From contig CAYUBS010000038.1 in NCBI GenBank assembly GCA_964443145.1, positions 1 through 22,500 of the forward strand: a stretch of 22,500 bases of DNA, in the 5' to 3' direction. The notes beneath the pieces were generated by a model that worked only from the letters and a program-made list of their open reading frames with translations, ran no database searches and was not told the DNA's origin. Every line of letters begins with the position of its first letter. Positions within the stretch are counted from its first letter, which is position 1. This stretch comes from JAHEFT01 sp964443145 (GTDB lineage: Bacteria > Pseudomonadota > Gammaproteobacteria > Xanthomonadales > SZUA-36). The translations under genes and the position numbers were made by a program. This document shows, one piece after another, positions 1 to 6,914 of the stretch.

Positions 1-62
1 GGTTCGCCGCGGTTTTTTTGCTTGCTAACCAAAACACCAACGCCCCCGTCTATACTTTTGAA

Positions 63-614
63 ATGACCAGCACAAAACAACAAATCGTCAGAAAAGCCGC
101 AGCGGGGGACCGCGTGGCTTTTCACCAACTGGTGCAGGAACACAGCCATGCGATGTTTCGCCTGGCCTGGCGCATCAGTGGCGATGAAAGTGCAGCCGAT
201 GACATCGTGCAGGAAGCCTTTATCAAGGCCTGGCGCAAGATAGGCAGTTTTCGGATGGAGTCGGGTTTCCGGACCTGGTTGCACCGAATCACCGTTAATA
301 CGGCGATGGACCATCTGCGCAAGCAGGCCCGGGTTAAACAGCATGAATCGGCCCAGCCCGGGCTGGAACAACTGGCCGTCGGCGCCAGTAGCCCAAAACA
401 CGACATTCAAATCGACGTCCAGGTACAGACAAAGGCGGCGATGATGAAGCTGAGCGAAACGGAGCGAGTCGCGCTGATGCTCCGACATTTCGAAGGACAC
501 TCGATTAAGGAAATTTCACAAATTCTGGATATGAGTGCAACCGCCTGCAAGCAAGCCATTTTTCGTGCAGTTAAGAAAATGCGTATTGAACTGGCCCCAC
601 TGGTGACGACATGA
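63..614 (+). CDS. ECF-type RNA polymerase sigma factor
   Basis: Sigma-70 family factor of the extracytoplasmic-function class, 183 residues from the ATG at 63, which is the usual length. Region 2 spans roughly residues 20-87, with the helix containing DDIVQEAFIKAWRKI and the promoter-melting segment RTWLHRITVNTAMDHLRK. Region 4 spans about residues 128-178, with LSETERVALMLRHFEGHSIKEI followed by a helix-turn-helix, split here as IAQ-like 'SQILDMSATACKQAIFRAVKKM'. The frame stays open to the left window edge and a TTG at 18 is possible, but the ATG at 63 gives the normal ECF N-terminus. A TATACT sequence at 51-56 lies just before it, so a near-leaderless transcript is conceivable. It overlaps the anti-sigma gene by four bases (ATGA), which implies translational coupling. 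It should direct RNA polymerase to its own operon and unknown targets. Family call is firm; regulon unknown. Confidence 0.93.
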   Translation: MTSTKQQIVRKAAAGDRVAFHQLVQEHSHAMFRLAWRISGDESAADDIVQEAFIKAWRKIGSFRMESGFRTWLHRITVNTAMDHLRKQARVKQHESAQPGLEQLAVGASSPKHDIQIDVQVQTKAAMMKLSETERVALMLRHFEGHSIKEISQILDMSATACKQAIFRAVKKMRIELAPLVTT

Positions 615-1369
615 AACACATCACTGACGATGACCTGACGCTGTTGTACTACGGCGAGCATGAGAATCCTGAACTGGCTGCAAAGGTCGCAGGTTCACCG
701 GAGCTGTCACAACGCTTCGACGAGCTGAGTGCGCAATTGCAGCGTATGGATGAGTGGATGCCGCCGGCGCGTAGCGATGACTACGGGTCTGAAGTCTGGC
801 GGCAGATTGAGCCCCGGCTGACGCCTGAAGATTCTGCGGCCGGTCCCCGATGGAAAACCTGGCTCGCCGGGTTTATGCAGCCCCGCCTCAGCCTGGCCGG
901 CGCATTGTCGCTGGTGCTGGTTGCGAGTCTTGCCTTCATGCTGGGACGCCAGGCTAATCAGTCCAATAGCCCGGTACCGCAGGTACAGGAGCTGCCATCA
1001 GCGGTAGCCCTGTCCGAACTGGATACCGGACGCCTTCTGACGTCTTCGGTGTCAGGACACCTGGAGCAACTCAACCTTGCTTTCACCCAATTTTCCATCC
1101 AGCCCGAGACCTCCCGGGCCGAATCTGAGCGCGCAACAGACATGCTGATCACAAACCGTTTGTACCGCAAATCAGCAGAGGCGCAGGGCAAGCACCAGCT
1201 GGCGAGATTTCTCGCCGACCTGGAGCCCCTGCTGATCGAGCTGGCATACGAAGCACACAAAGCTACACCTGAATCCCTGAATCGCATGCAGAAGGAAGTC
1301 AGAGACACGCTTTTGTTCCGGGTTCGCGTTATGAACCAACAACTCAAACAACCCAATATTTCGACATAA
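611..1369 (+). CDS. Membrane-anchored anti-sigma factor (putative)
   Basis: A 252-residue protein with a cytoplasmic N-terminus (about 1-92), one transmembrane helix near residues 94-112 and a periplasmic C-terminal domain of about 140 residues. This topology and its position directly after an ECF sigma gene, with a four-base overlap, mark it as the cognate anti-sigma factor. The N-terminus begins with DDDLTLLYYGE, a common opening of such proteins. There is no HxxxCxxC zinc motif and no cysteine in the cytoplasmic part, so it is not a ZAS-type redox sensor. The periplasmic part is helical and charged, with an ERATDMLITNRLYRKSA-like stretch. It presumably holds the sigma factor at the membrane until an envelope signal releases it. 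Role inferred from context and topology; no specific subfamily recognised. Confidence 0.75.
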   Translation: MKHITDDDLTLLYYGEHENPELAAKVAGSPELSQRFDELSAQLQRMDEWMPPARSDDYGSEVWRQIEPRLTPEDSAAGPRWKTWLAGFMQPRLSLAGALSLVLVASLAFMLGRQANQSNSPVPQVQELPSAVALSELDTGRLLTSSVSGHLEQLNLAFTQFSIQPETSRAESERATDMLITNRLYRKSAEAQGKHQLARFLADLEPLLIELAYEAHKATPESLNRMQKEVRDTLLFRVRVMNQQLKQPNIST

Positions 1370-1379
1370 GGAAACCACT

Positions 1380-2576
1380 ATGCCGATCAAAAACGTACTG
1401 AAATCACTGACCCTAGCGGCCCTGTTATTTGCAACCGCCGTACTGGCGCAAACCCCTTACGACGATGGCCAGAAAGCCCTGCGCCAACAGAACTGGATGG
1501 AGGCTGCCGAACAGTTTGAGCAAGCCATCAAGACAGATGAAACCCAGGCCGATGCCGCGATGTACTGGCGCGCCTATGCACTTTACAAGGCTGGCCGAAG
1601 CAAAGAAGCCGAACGTGGGCTGCGGCAGTTGGAGCGCAAGTATCCTGAAAGCAGCTGGCTGAAAGAAGCCCAGGCCCTGCGGATTGAATACCAGGATCCG
1701 GAAAAATCGATAGAGCAGGTAGCTGGCACGGGTGACGGTGATGCGATGGATGATGAATTACGCCTCTTTGCCCTGGTTCAGCTGATGGACCGCGACCCGG
1801 ATCGGGCCCTGCCGATGGTGCTGGACCTGGCGCGTAACGCGGAATCACCGAGCGTGCGGCAGGATGCCCTTTTTGTGCTGGCCGTTAACGATTCACCGCA
1901 TGCAAAGGAAGCCTTGCTGGAGATCGTTCGCAACAACGATGATCCAGAAATGCAGAGCCATGCCATCCACCTGCTGGGCACCATGGACGCCACCGAGGAA
2001 TTGCAGTCAATTTATGCAACGCTGGAGAACCGTGCTACCAAAGTGGAGGTTATACATGCCTTCGCCATTGCCGGCGACAGTTCGTTGTTGAAGCAGGTGC
2101 TTGAGCAGGAGACCGATCCGGAGTTACGCCAGGCAGCGATTCACGGCATTGCCATCGAGGGTGGTGAAGAGTCAATGCAGTTGCTGGAATCCCTGTATAG
2201 CAGCACCGCCAGCACGGAAGAAAAGGCCATGATTCTTCAAGCCATGGCCATCGGAGATGACACGGCTGGAATATTCAGGGTTTTGCAATTGGAAGAGGAC
2301 TCGGAATTAAGATCGGCAGCCATCCAGAGCCTGGCCATCAGCGATGGCGAAGACGTGAAAGATTACCTGTTAGAACTCTATCCCAGGGCATCACGTGATG
2401 AGAAGGAAGCCGTCATTCACTCGATGATGATCATGGACGATCCGGACGGATTAATCAGCCTGATGAAACAGGAACAGGATCCGGAACTGAAACGGGAAAT
2501 GATGCAGATGCTGGCCACCATGGATTCTGAAGAAGCCGATGAGTACCTGTTCGACATGCTGGAGAACAAAGGATGA
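1380..2576 (+). CDS. Exported TPR plus HEAT-repeat protein
   Basis: A 398-residue protein with a Sec signal peptide (KNVLKSLTLAALLFATAVLA, cleavage near residue 23). Residues about 26-105 form tetratricopeptide-like helical pairs (QKALRQQNWMEAAEQFEQAI and a second unit). From about residue 125 to the end run some eight HEAT-like repeats of 30-35 residues, recognisable by recurring DPELRxAAIxxxA units. No catalytic motif is visible, so it is most likely a periplasmic protein-protein interaction scaffold. A good Shine-Dalgarno AAGGA at 1368-1372 precedes the ATG by seven bases. It sits ten bases after the anti-sigma gene and overlaps the next HEAT gene by four bases, so it belongs to the sigma operon. 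It could feed an envelope signal to the anti-sigma factor or be an effector of the response; that is inference. Confidence 0.85.
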   Translation: MPIKNVLKSLTLAALLFATAVLAQTPYDDGQKALRQQNWMEAAEQFEQAIKTDETQADAAMYWRAYALYKAGRSKEAERGLRQLERKYPESSWLKEAQALRIEYQDPEKSIEQVAGTGDGDAMDDELRLFALVQLMDRDPDRALPMVLDLARNAESPSVRQDALFVLAVNDSPHAKEALLEIVRNNDDPEMQSHAIHLLGTMDATEELQSIYATLENRATKVEVIHAFAIAGDSSLLKQVLEQETDPELRQAAIHGIAIEGGEESMQLLESLYSSTASTEEKAMILQAMAIGDDTAGIFRVLQLEEDSELRSAAIQSLAISDGEDVKDYLLELYPRASRDEKEAVIHSMMIMDDPDGLISLMKQEQDPELKREMMQMLATMDSEEADEYLFDMLENKG

Positions 2577-3598
2577 AGACCTTGATGGTTGGACTGGCGC
2601 TGGCCGTCATCAGCGGCACAGCATGGGCGCAGGCCGGCGGGTTGATCAATGCAACGGTCGAAGAGCGTAGCTCAATCGCCGACCCGGCTGTAGCAATCAA
2701 GATCATGGACAGCGAGTGGTTGGCATTCAGTATCCCTGCGCAGAAAGGCACACGTTCACCCTGCTGCTGGCAGGGCAAATGGAACAGCAATCGTGAAGTT
2801 GGCTGCAGCCTGCAGGAAGATCACCAGAGCTATGGCACCCGCTCGGACTCACCTCTGGCAGAACAGCTCATCGCTTATGCGCGGGTCAGTAATGGAGAAG
2901 TGCAGGACATGCGGGTCGTTGGTGATCAGTGCCCCGTGGAGGGCGCTGGCGCCCGGGTTACATGGATTGGCGAGACGGACAGCGAAGCCAGCCTGAACTG
3001 GCTGCAGGACGTTAGCCGCGATGGCAAGTCGGGCGCCCGGGAAACAGCGCTTTATGCGATCGCCTTGCACCAAAGCCCTGAAGCCACAGAGCGTCTACTG
3101 AAGCTGGCCACCGAATCGGGCAATGAGATGTCACAGGAGGCCATTTTCTGGCTGGGGGATGCCCGTGGTGATGAGGGTTTCAAAGCGCTCAACACCCTGT
3201 TGGATGATCTGCCCCACGGTGACAAACGCCAGGAAATCAATTTTGCCCTGGCCCAGAATGGAACACCGGCCGCGATCGACCGACTGACTGAAATCAGTCG
3301 ATCCGACCCCGATCCGGAACAACGCAGCAATGCCCTGTTCTGGCTGGCCGAGGAATTTCCGGAACAGGCCGAGGACATACTGCTGAAGGCGCTCGCTACC
3401 GAGCAGGATGAAGAAGTTCTGGAGCAGGTCGTGTTCGCCATCTCCCAGTTGCCCGATAGCATGAGCACCCCGTTATTGCTGGAACTGGCGCAGGATGCGC
3501 AGCAATCCAAAGCGGTAAGGCGCCAAGCACTGTTTTGGCTGGCCCACTCGGATGATGAACAGGCCCTGGCCGCACTGGAGGCATTACTGACCCGCTGA
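2573..3598 (+). CDS. Exported HEAT-repeat protein with cysteine-bearing N-terminal domain
   Basis: A 341-residue protein starting at the ATGA overlap with the preceding HEAT gene. Residues 1-19 are a signal peptide ending in AWA. Residues about 20-135 form a non-repetitive domain with four cysteines (64, 65, 78, 120), including a Cys-Cys pair, which in the periplasm could form disulfides. From about residue 136 come HEAT repeats of about 31 residues with the recurring core QEAIFWLGD / SNALFWLAEE / RQALFWLAHSDDE. The 'ALFWLA' core differs from the repeat type in the upstream protein, so the two are related in fold but not simple copies. Last gene of the sigma/anti-sigma operon. Likely a periplasmic scaffold or sensor partner; no enzymatic motif seen. 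Confidence 0.85.
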   Translation: MKTLMVGLALAVISGTAWAQAGGLINATVEERSSIADPAVAIKIMDSEWLAFSIPAQKGTRSPCCWQGKWNSNREVGCSLQEDHQSYGTRSDSPLAEQLIAYARVSNGEVQDMRVVGDQCPVEGAGARVTWIGETDSEASLNWLQDVSRDGKSGARETALYAIALHQSPEATERLLKLATESGNEMSQEAIFWLGDARGDEGFKALNTLLDDLPHGDKRQEINFALAQNGTPAAIDRLTEISRSDPDPEQRSNALFWLAEEFPEQAEDILLKALATEQDEEVLEQVVFAISQLPDSMSTPLLLELAQDAQQSKAVRRQALFWLAHSDDEQALAALEALLTR

Positions 3599-3604
3599 AA
3601 TTTG

Positions 3605-3628
3605 GGTCAGCCCGGCAATGCACTGACC
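3605..3628. terminator. Possible hairpin between convergent genes
   Basis: GGTCAG at 3605-3610 pairs with CTGACC at 3623-3628 across a 12-base loop. It lies in the 34-base gap between the convergent HEAT gene and ion-channel gene. No T-tract follows on either strand, so a bidirectional intrinsic terminator is only a weak suggestion. Confidence 0.25.
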
Positions 3629-3632
3629 GCCA

Positions 3633-4703
3633 TTAGTCAAACGCAAAGAACGCAAGTACTACAAACAAGATCATGTAGACCCAGCGCGCAACAGCGTTTA
3701 ACTTCAACGCATGCTCCATTCGATCAGCATTTGCCCAGCGACTGCCTATCACTGCCACACCAAGTGCGATAAAAACCATTAAGGTGCAGCCCAGAACAAA
3801 AATTTCTGCGTTTGTAAGATATGAAATTTTCGGCAAGCCCAGCCGAATGCTTACGCCCAGTGCAATCAGTGAAAAAATCGACGCGGTGGAAATGGCAATG
3901 CGCGACGGCACGATGCTGGGCTGCAGCCAAAAAACCGTCCATGCCATGAAAATAATAAGGGACATCGGCACCAGCATGCTAAGCACGTAGTACGCCGAAT
4001 CCCGTGTGGCCTCAATGGTGTAGGTAAGGCGGGGTAGTTTGGCACCATCGATTGGCGGCATATAGACGTCAACGATGGGTTCGAGTTGTTTCAGTTTCCA
4101 ACCTTCTATGCTGAATTTATCCGCTTCACTGATAAAAGCCGAACCGGTGGAAAACTGCATTTCGTCTGTTGAATAAGCGTACGAGATGATTTCGATAGGC
4201 AACCGCTGTACATCGAAGGGAAATTCCTGGAACTGCAGATCGACTTTGAGTTCGCCCGTAAGCCGGTTTTGATATTTCATGTTGCCCAAATCGTCGGCTT
4301 CCACACCCTCCCGCAACTGGGGTGTCAATCCTCGATCATTGAGGACCAGTACTCTCGGTGTCCAGACATCATCGACCGCCAGAAAACGAACTTTTCCCTC
4401 TCTTAGTTCCTCAGGTAACTCGAGCCGGGGATCGTACCAGCGGGCAACAACAAACATGTCAACGTTGAAGCGTTGGTTTACATCGTTAATTTCATCAATA
4501 TCCATAACGAACAAGCCGATAGTGATAACAGTGGGCTCACCATTGATGGATGGACGTTCTCCCTGCAGCACCGACTCCAGTGATGCCTGGTCTGTAGTTG
4601 ACGCCTCTACGCTAATCGAGGTCAACAGGGTCACCCAGAAGAACCCGGCAAGAACCATGCACCAACTACTTGGGTTCATTCCTTTTTTTCGTACAAGCGC
4701 CAT
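3633..4703 (-). CDS. Pentameric ligand-gated ion channel (Cys-loop receptor homologue, GLIC/ELIC type)
   Basis: A 356-residue bacterial member of the neurotransmitter-gated channel family. A signal peptide covers about residues 1-34. The extracellular beta-sandwich follows (about 45-235), with loop D ARWYDPRL (W89), loop A DDVWTPRVLVLND (W114) and the hallmark loop FPFD at 161-164. The flanking cysteines are absent, as in other prokaryotic members. The pre-M1 arginine is R234. M1 is about 238-259 (with FMAWTVFWL), M2 about 267-288, M3 about 299-320 and M4 about 340-354, with only a short M3-M4 linker. M2 starts P266-S267-R268, and R287 precedes LPK. ATG 4703 was chosen over ATG 4733 because GGAG lies eight bases before it; ATG 4679 also remains possible. 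The YcaQ-type gene lies 98 bases upstream on the same strand. Ligand unknown; family assignment is firm. Confidence 0.93.
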   Translation of the reverse strand: MALVRKKGMNPSSWCMVLAGFFWVTLLTSISVEASTTDQASLESVLQGERPSINGEPTVITIGLFVMDIDEINDVNQRFNVDMFVVARWYDPRLELPEELREGKVRFLAVDDVWTPRVLVLNDRGLTPQLREGVEADDLGNMKYQNRLTGELKVDLQFQEFPFDVQRLPIEIISYAYSTDEMQFSTGSAFISEADKFSIEGWKLKQLEPIVDVYMPPIDGAKLPRLTYTIEATRDSAYYVLSMLVPMSLIIFMAWTVFWLQPSIVPSRIAISTASIFSLIALGVSIRLGLPKISYLTNAEIFVLGCTLMVFIALGVAVIGSRWANADRMEHALKLNAVARWVYMILFVVLAFFAFD

Positions 4704-4801
4704 CGAACTTACTCCAGTCGTTATTTCCAGCATTTCAAGTTATCGTGATGGGAAAGATTCTACAGACATCGCGCAGTTTAGAAATGGATCGTTAGCTGCG
4801 A

Positions 4802-5989
4802 TCAGGCACTAAGACGGGCCAGCAGCGGTTTGAAATTAGCAGGGGTGGTTTTGTGTAACTGGAGCCTGTTGCAGTTATTAAACTGCATGAAAGCCATGAG
4901 TTCTTTGTGCAAGGCAAGAGCAAAAGCGTCGGTTTCCACAAGCCAGGGCTCCAGGGCAAGATGATTAATATGCAGCAATGAATTTTTTCTTTCAGCTTTC
5001 AGGTCCACTCGTGCGACCAACCGCCCACCCCACAAAATGGGCAGAGAGAAATAACCGTATTGACGTTTTGCCTCCGGTACATAGCATTCAATCAAATAGT
5101 TAAAGTCGAACAAAGCCTGCATGCGCTTACGCTGGATGAGCAGGTTATCAAAGGGTGAGAGAATTTTTAGCTTACTGCGAGCCAGTGGTTTACTGAGCAG
5201 TTCCAGCGAAGCGGGTAACGCATAATAGTCATTGCCACCGGCACGGATCTGTAGCAATTCCCTGCTCGAAACCATTTCCTGCAAGGTGGTAGAAACAAGC
5301 GGTTTGGTGTTTTTCAGTAAATAGGCCATTTCAGCAGCCTGCCCCAGTCCATTTGCCTGCAGGTAACGGGTAATCAGAAAACGAGCATGTTCCTCCGGGT
5401 CGGGCAGGGTAGTGTCGGTGTCTGTTGGCAATACCCGTTCGGTGAGATCATAAACCTTGTGGAAATTAACTCGTCTGGGAACCATGAGTTCGCCCTGCAT
5501 AAACAGAGTTTCCAGGGCCCGCTTGGCGGGTTTACTCGTCCAGTCGCCAACTTTCTTACCCGTGTGTTCAAAGTCTTTGGCCATCAGGGGGCCTTCGGTG
5601 GCAATACGCTTGAGTACCGATTTCATCAGTTGCTCATCACGTTTGTACCAGTGATTTTGATCGCCGTTTGTTATGGCCTGCTTGCGGAATAAGCTGTAGC
5701 GATAATCACGCATGGGCAGGTAGGCGGCAGCATGGGACCAGTATTCAAAAACCTGTTTCCCGGCAAGCAACTGATCGAGGTGGGTGGTTTTATAACGAGG
5801 GTTGCGGTTCCACAGGGTGTGGTGATGGGCGCGTTGAACGACTGAAATCGTATCGATCTGGACATAAGCAAGATGTTCAATGGCGGACAGTGTGGCTGCA
5901 ATTGCACGGCCGGCCTGCTTTGCCGGTGGCAGCCTCTGTGACAGCAGTACCAGTTTTCTGGCATGTTTAACGGAAATGGATTCCTTCAT
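4802..5989 (-). CDS. ycaQ: Winged-helix DNA glycosylase of the YcaQ/AlkX (HTH_42) family
   Basis: A 395-residue protein close to the length of E. coli YcaQ. The N-terminal part reads ATLSAIEHLAYVQIDTISVVQRAHH. It carries the Q44-x-D46 motif that marks the AlkX/YcaQ branch, where the Gln/Asp pair is the catalytic signature, as opposed to the QxQ of AlkZ. Further family landmarks are FEYWSHAAAYLPMRDYRY near residues 82-99, a winged-helix middle region ending in VNFHKVYDLTERVLP, and SPFDNLLIQRKRMQALFDFNYLIECYVPEAKRQYGYF (given here in family context, residues about 280-315). Known members excise alkylated bases and unhook DNA interstrand crosslinks. Product assignment is good; the substrate here is inferred. 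There is no strong Shine-Dalgarno directly before ATG 5989, but a six-codon upstream frame with a strong one overlaps the start. Confidence 0.88.
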   Translation of the reverse strand: MKESISVKHARKLVLLSQRLPPAKQAGRAIAATLSAIEHLAYVQIDTISVVQRAHHHTLWNRNPRYKTTHLDQLLAGKQVFEYWSHAAAYLPMRDYRYSLFRKQAITNGDQNHWYKRDEQLMKSVLKRIATEGPLMAKDFEHTGKKVGDWTSKPAKRALETLFMQGELMVPRRVNFHKVYDLTERVLPTDTDTTLPDPEEHARFLITRYLQANGLGQAAEMAYLLKNTKPLVSTTLQEMVSSRELLQIRAGGNDYYALPASLELLSKPLARSKLKILSPFDNLLIQRKRMQALFDFNYLIECYVPEAKRQYGYFSLPILWGGRLVARVDLKAERKNSLLHINHLALEPWLVETDAFALALHKELMAFMQFNNCNRLQLHKTTPANFKPLLARLSA

Positions 5990-6006
5990 TGAAGTCGGGC
6001 GTTCAT
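5986..6006 (-). other. Possible six-codon upstream ORF coupled to the ycaQ-like start
   Basis: On the minus strand an AAAGGAA (6018-6012) lies five bases before an ATG (6006-6004). That ATG opens the frame M-N-A-R-L-Q and stops at TGA 5988-5986. The stop overlaps the ATG of the glycosylase gene (5989-5987) as ATGA. The glycosylase ATG itself lacks a good ribosome site, so the mini-frame could load ribosomes by termination-reinitiation. Seen in sequence; function is inference. Confidence 0.35.
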
Positions 6007-6052
6007 TGCCGTTCCTTTGGGTCTTTTGCCGCTGCTCAAGACTGTACCACGC

Positions 6053-6058
6053 TATAAT
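6053..6058 (+). promoter_or_regulatory. Consensus -10 element (TATAAT) upstream of the Rossmann-protein gene
   Basis: A perfect TATAAT hexamer lies 11 bases before ATG 6070, in the 80-base gap between divergent genes. The expected start point near 6065 would leave a leader of about five bases. No good -35 hexamer is seen at 16-18 bases spacing (TTGCCG at 6026-6031 is 21 bases away), so this is a candidate only. Confidence 0.45.
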
Positions 6059-6069
6059 CAGCGGCAGAT

Positions 6070-6909
6070 ATGAAACTACCTCGCATTCGTACGATTCTTC
6101 TTGCTCCGCTCGCCCTGTTTGCGCTTTTTTACCTGGCGGGGGTCATCATTGTTGCGACCAACAGTCGTTCGGTTGAAGTCCTAAAGGCACAACCGGCAAG
6201 TCACAATGTCATTGCACTATTTGGCGCAAGCGGAACAGCAGGCGACGGCATTCTCAAGGCTGCTCTGGCCGATCCCGATATCCGGAAGATTCATGTCATT
6301 ACCCGCCGGGTAACTCCACGTATCGAAGAAGGTGTTAATTCGGGCAAAGTGCAAATAACCCTGCACAAGGATTACCTGGATTACGCAGACATCCATGGAC
6401 AAATCTCAGAAGTTGATACCGTTTACTGGGCGATAGGCATCAGCTCTGTCGGTGTCGATGAAGAAACCTATGGCAGGATTCATGTCGATTTTCCAATGCA
6501 GTTCGTTCAGGAATGGACTGCGGTTAATCACCAGCCTGACCTGTCGTTTCATTTCATCAGTTCCAGCGATATTTCAGAGGACTCAAGTGCGATGTGGGTG
6601 CGTGAGAAAATACGCGCTGAAAAGTCTTTGTTTGGATTTGCTGACGGATCTAAGCTTCGCGTCATTGCCTACCGGCCGGACTATATCGGGCCGACAGAAG
6701 AAGAAGCACACCTGGGACAGAATCTGCTTTACTGGTTTTTCCGGCCCGTTGGCGCAGCAGTGAGGGCAACGGAAATCGGTCGCGCCATGCTCGAAGTGAC
6801 GGCACGCGGACCGAGTTTCGAAAACGGAACCAAAATAAGTACATCCGGCATCGTACGGTTCAGTGACGCTTATGACCGACGGCAAGCGGCCGCTACTTCA
6901 GGGAATTAG
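6070..6909 (+). CDS. Membrane-anchored NAD(P)-binding Rossmann-fold protein (atypical SDR-like)
   Basis: A 279-residue protein. Residues about 8-29 are a hydrophobic helix (TILLAPLALFALFYLAGVII) that should anchor it in the inner membrane. The Rossmann domain then begins with VIALFGASGTAGDG (residues 47-60), the GxxGxxG dinucleotide-binding loop of NmrA/atypical SDR proteins. A second strand ends in ITRR (76-79), typical of NADP-type recognition. VDTVYWAIG follows at the expected fourth strand, and SFHFISSSD at the fifth. The classical YxxxK catalytic pair is not evident, so oxidoreductase activity is uncertain. It ends five bases from the stop of the convergent TPR gene. A 44-base stretch near its 3' end is repeated at 8974-9017. 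Substrate unknown. Confidence 0.78.
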   Translation: MKLPRIRTILLAPLALFALFYLAGVIIVATNSRSVEVLKAQPASHNVIALFGASGTAGDGILKAALADPDIRKIHVITRRVTPRIEEGVNSGKVQITLHKDYLDYADIHGQISEVDTVYWAIGISSVGVDEETYGRIHVDFPMQFVQEWTAVNHQPDLSFHFISSSDISEDSSAMWVREKIRAEKSLFGFADGSKLRVIAYRPDYIGPTEEEAHLGQNLLYWFFRPVGAAVRATEIGRAMLEVTARGPSFENGTKISTSGIVRFSDAYDRRQAAATSGN

Positions 6910-6914
6910 GCCAC

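Noticed and set aside
4279..4812. A 177-codon plus-strand frame
   Set aside because: It is antisense to the ion-channel gene, whose motifs are unmistakable; the composition is Ser/Arg-rich without a domain.
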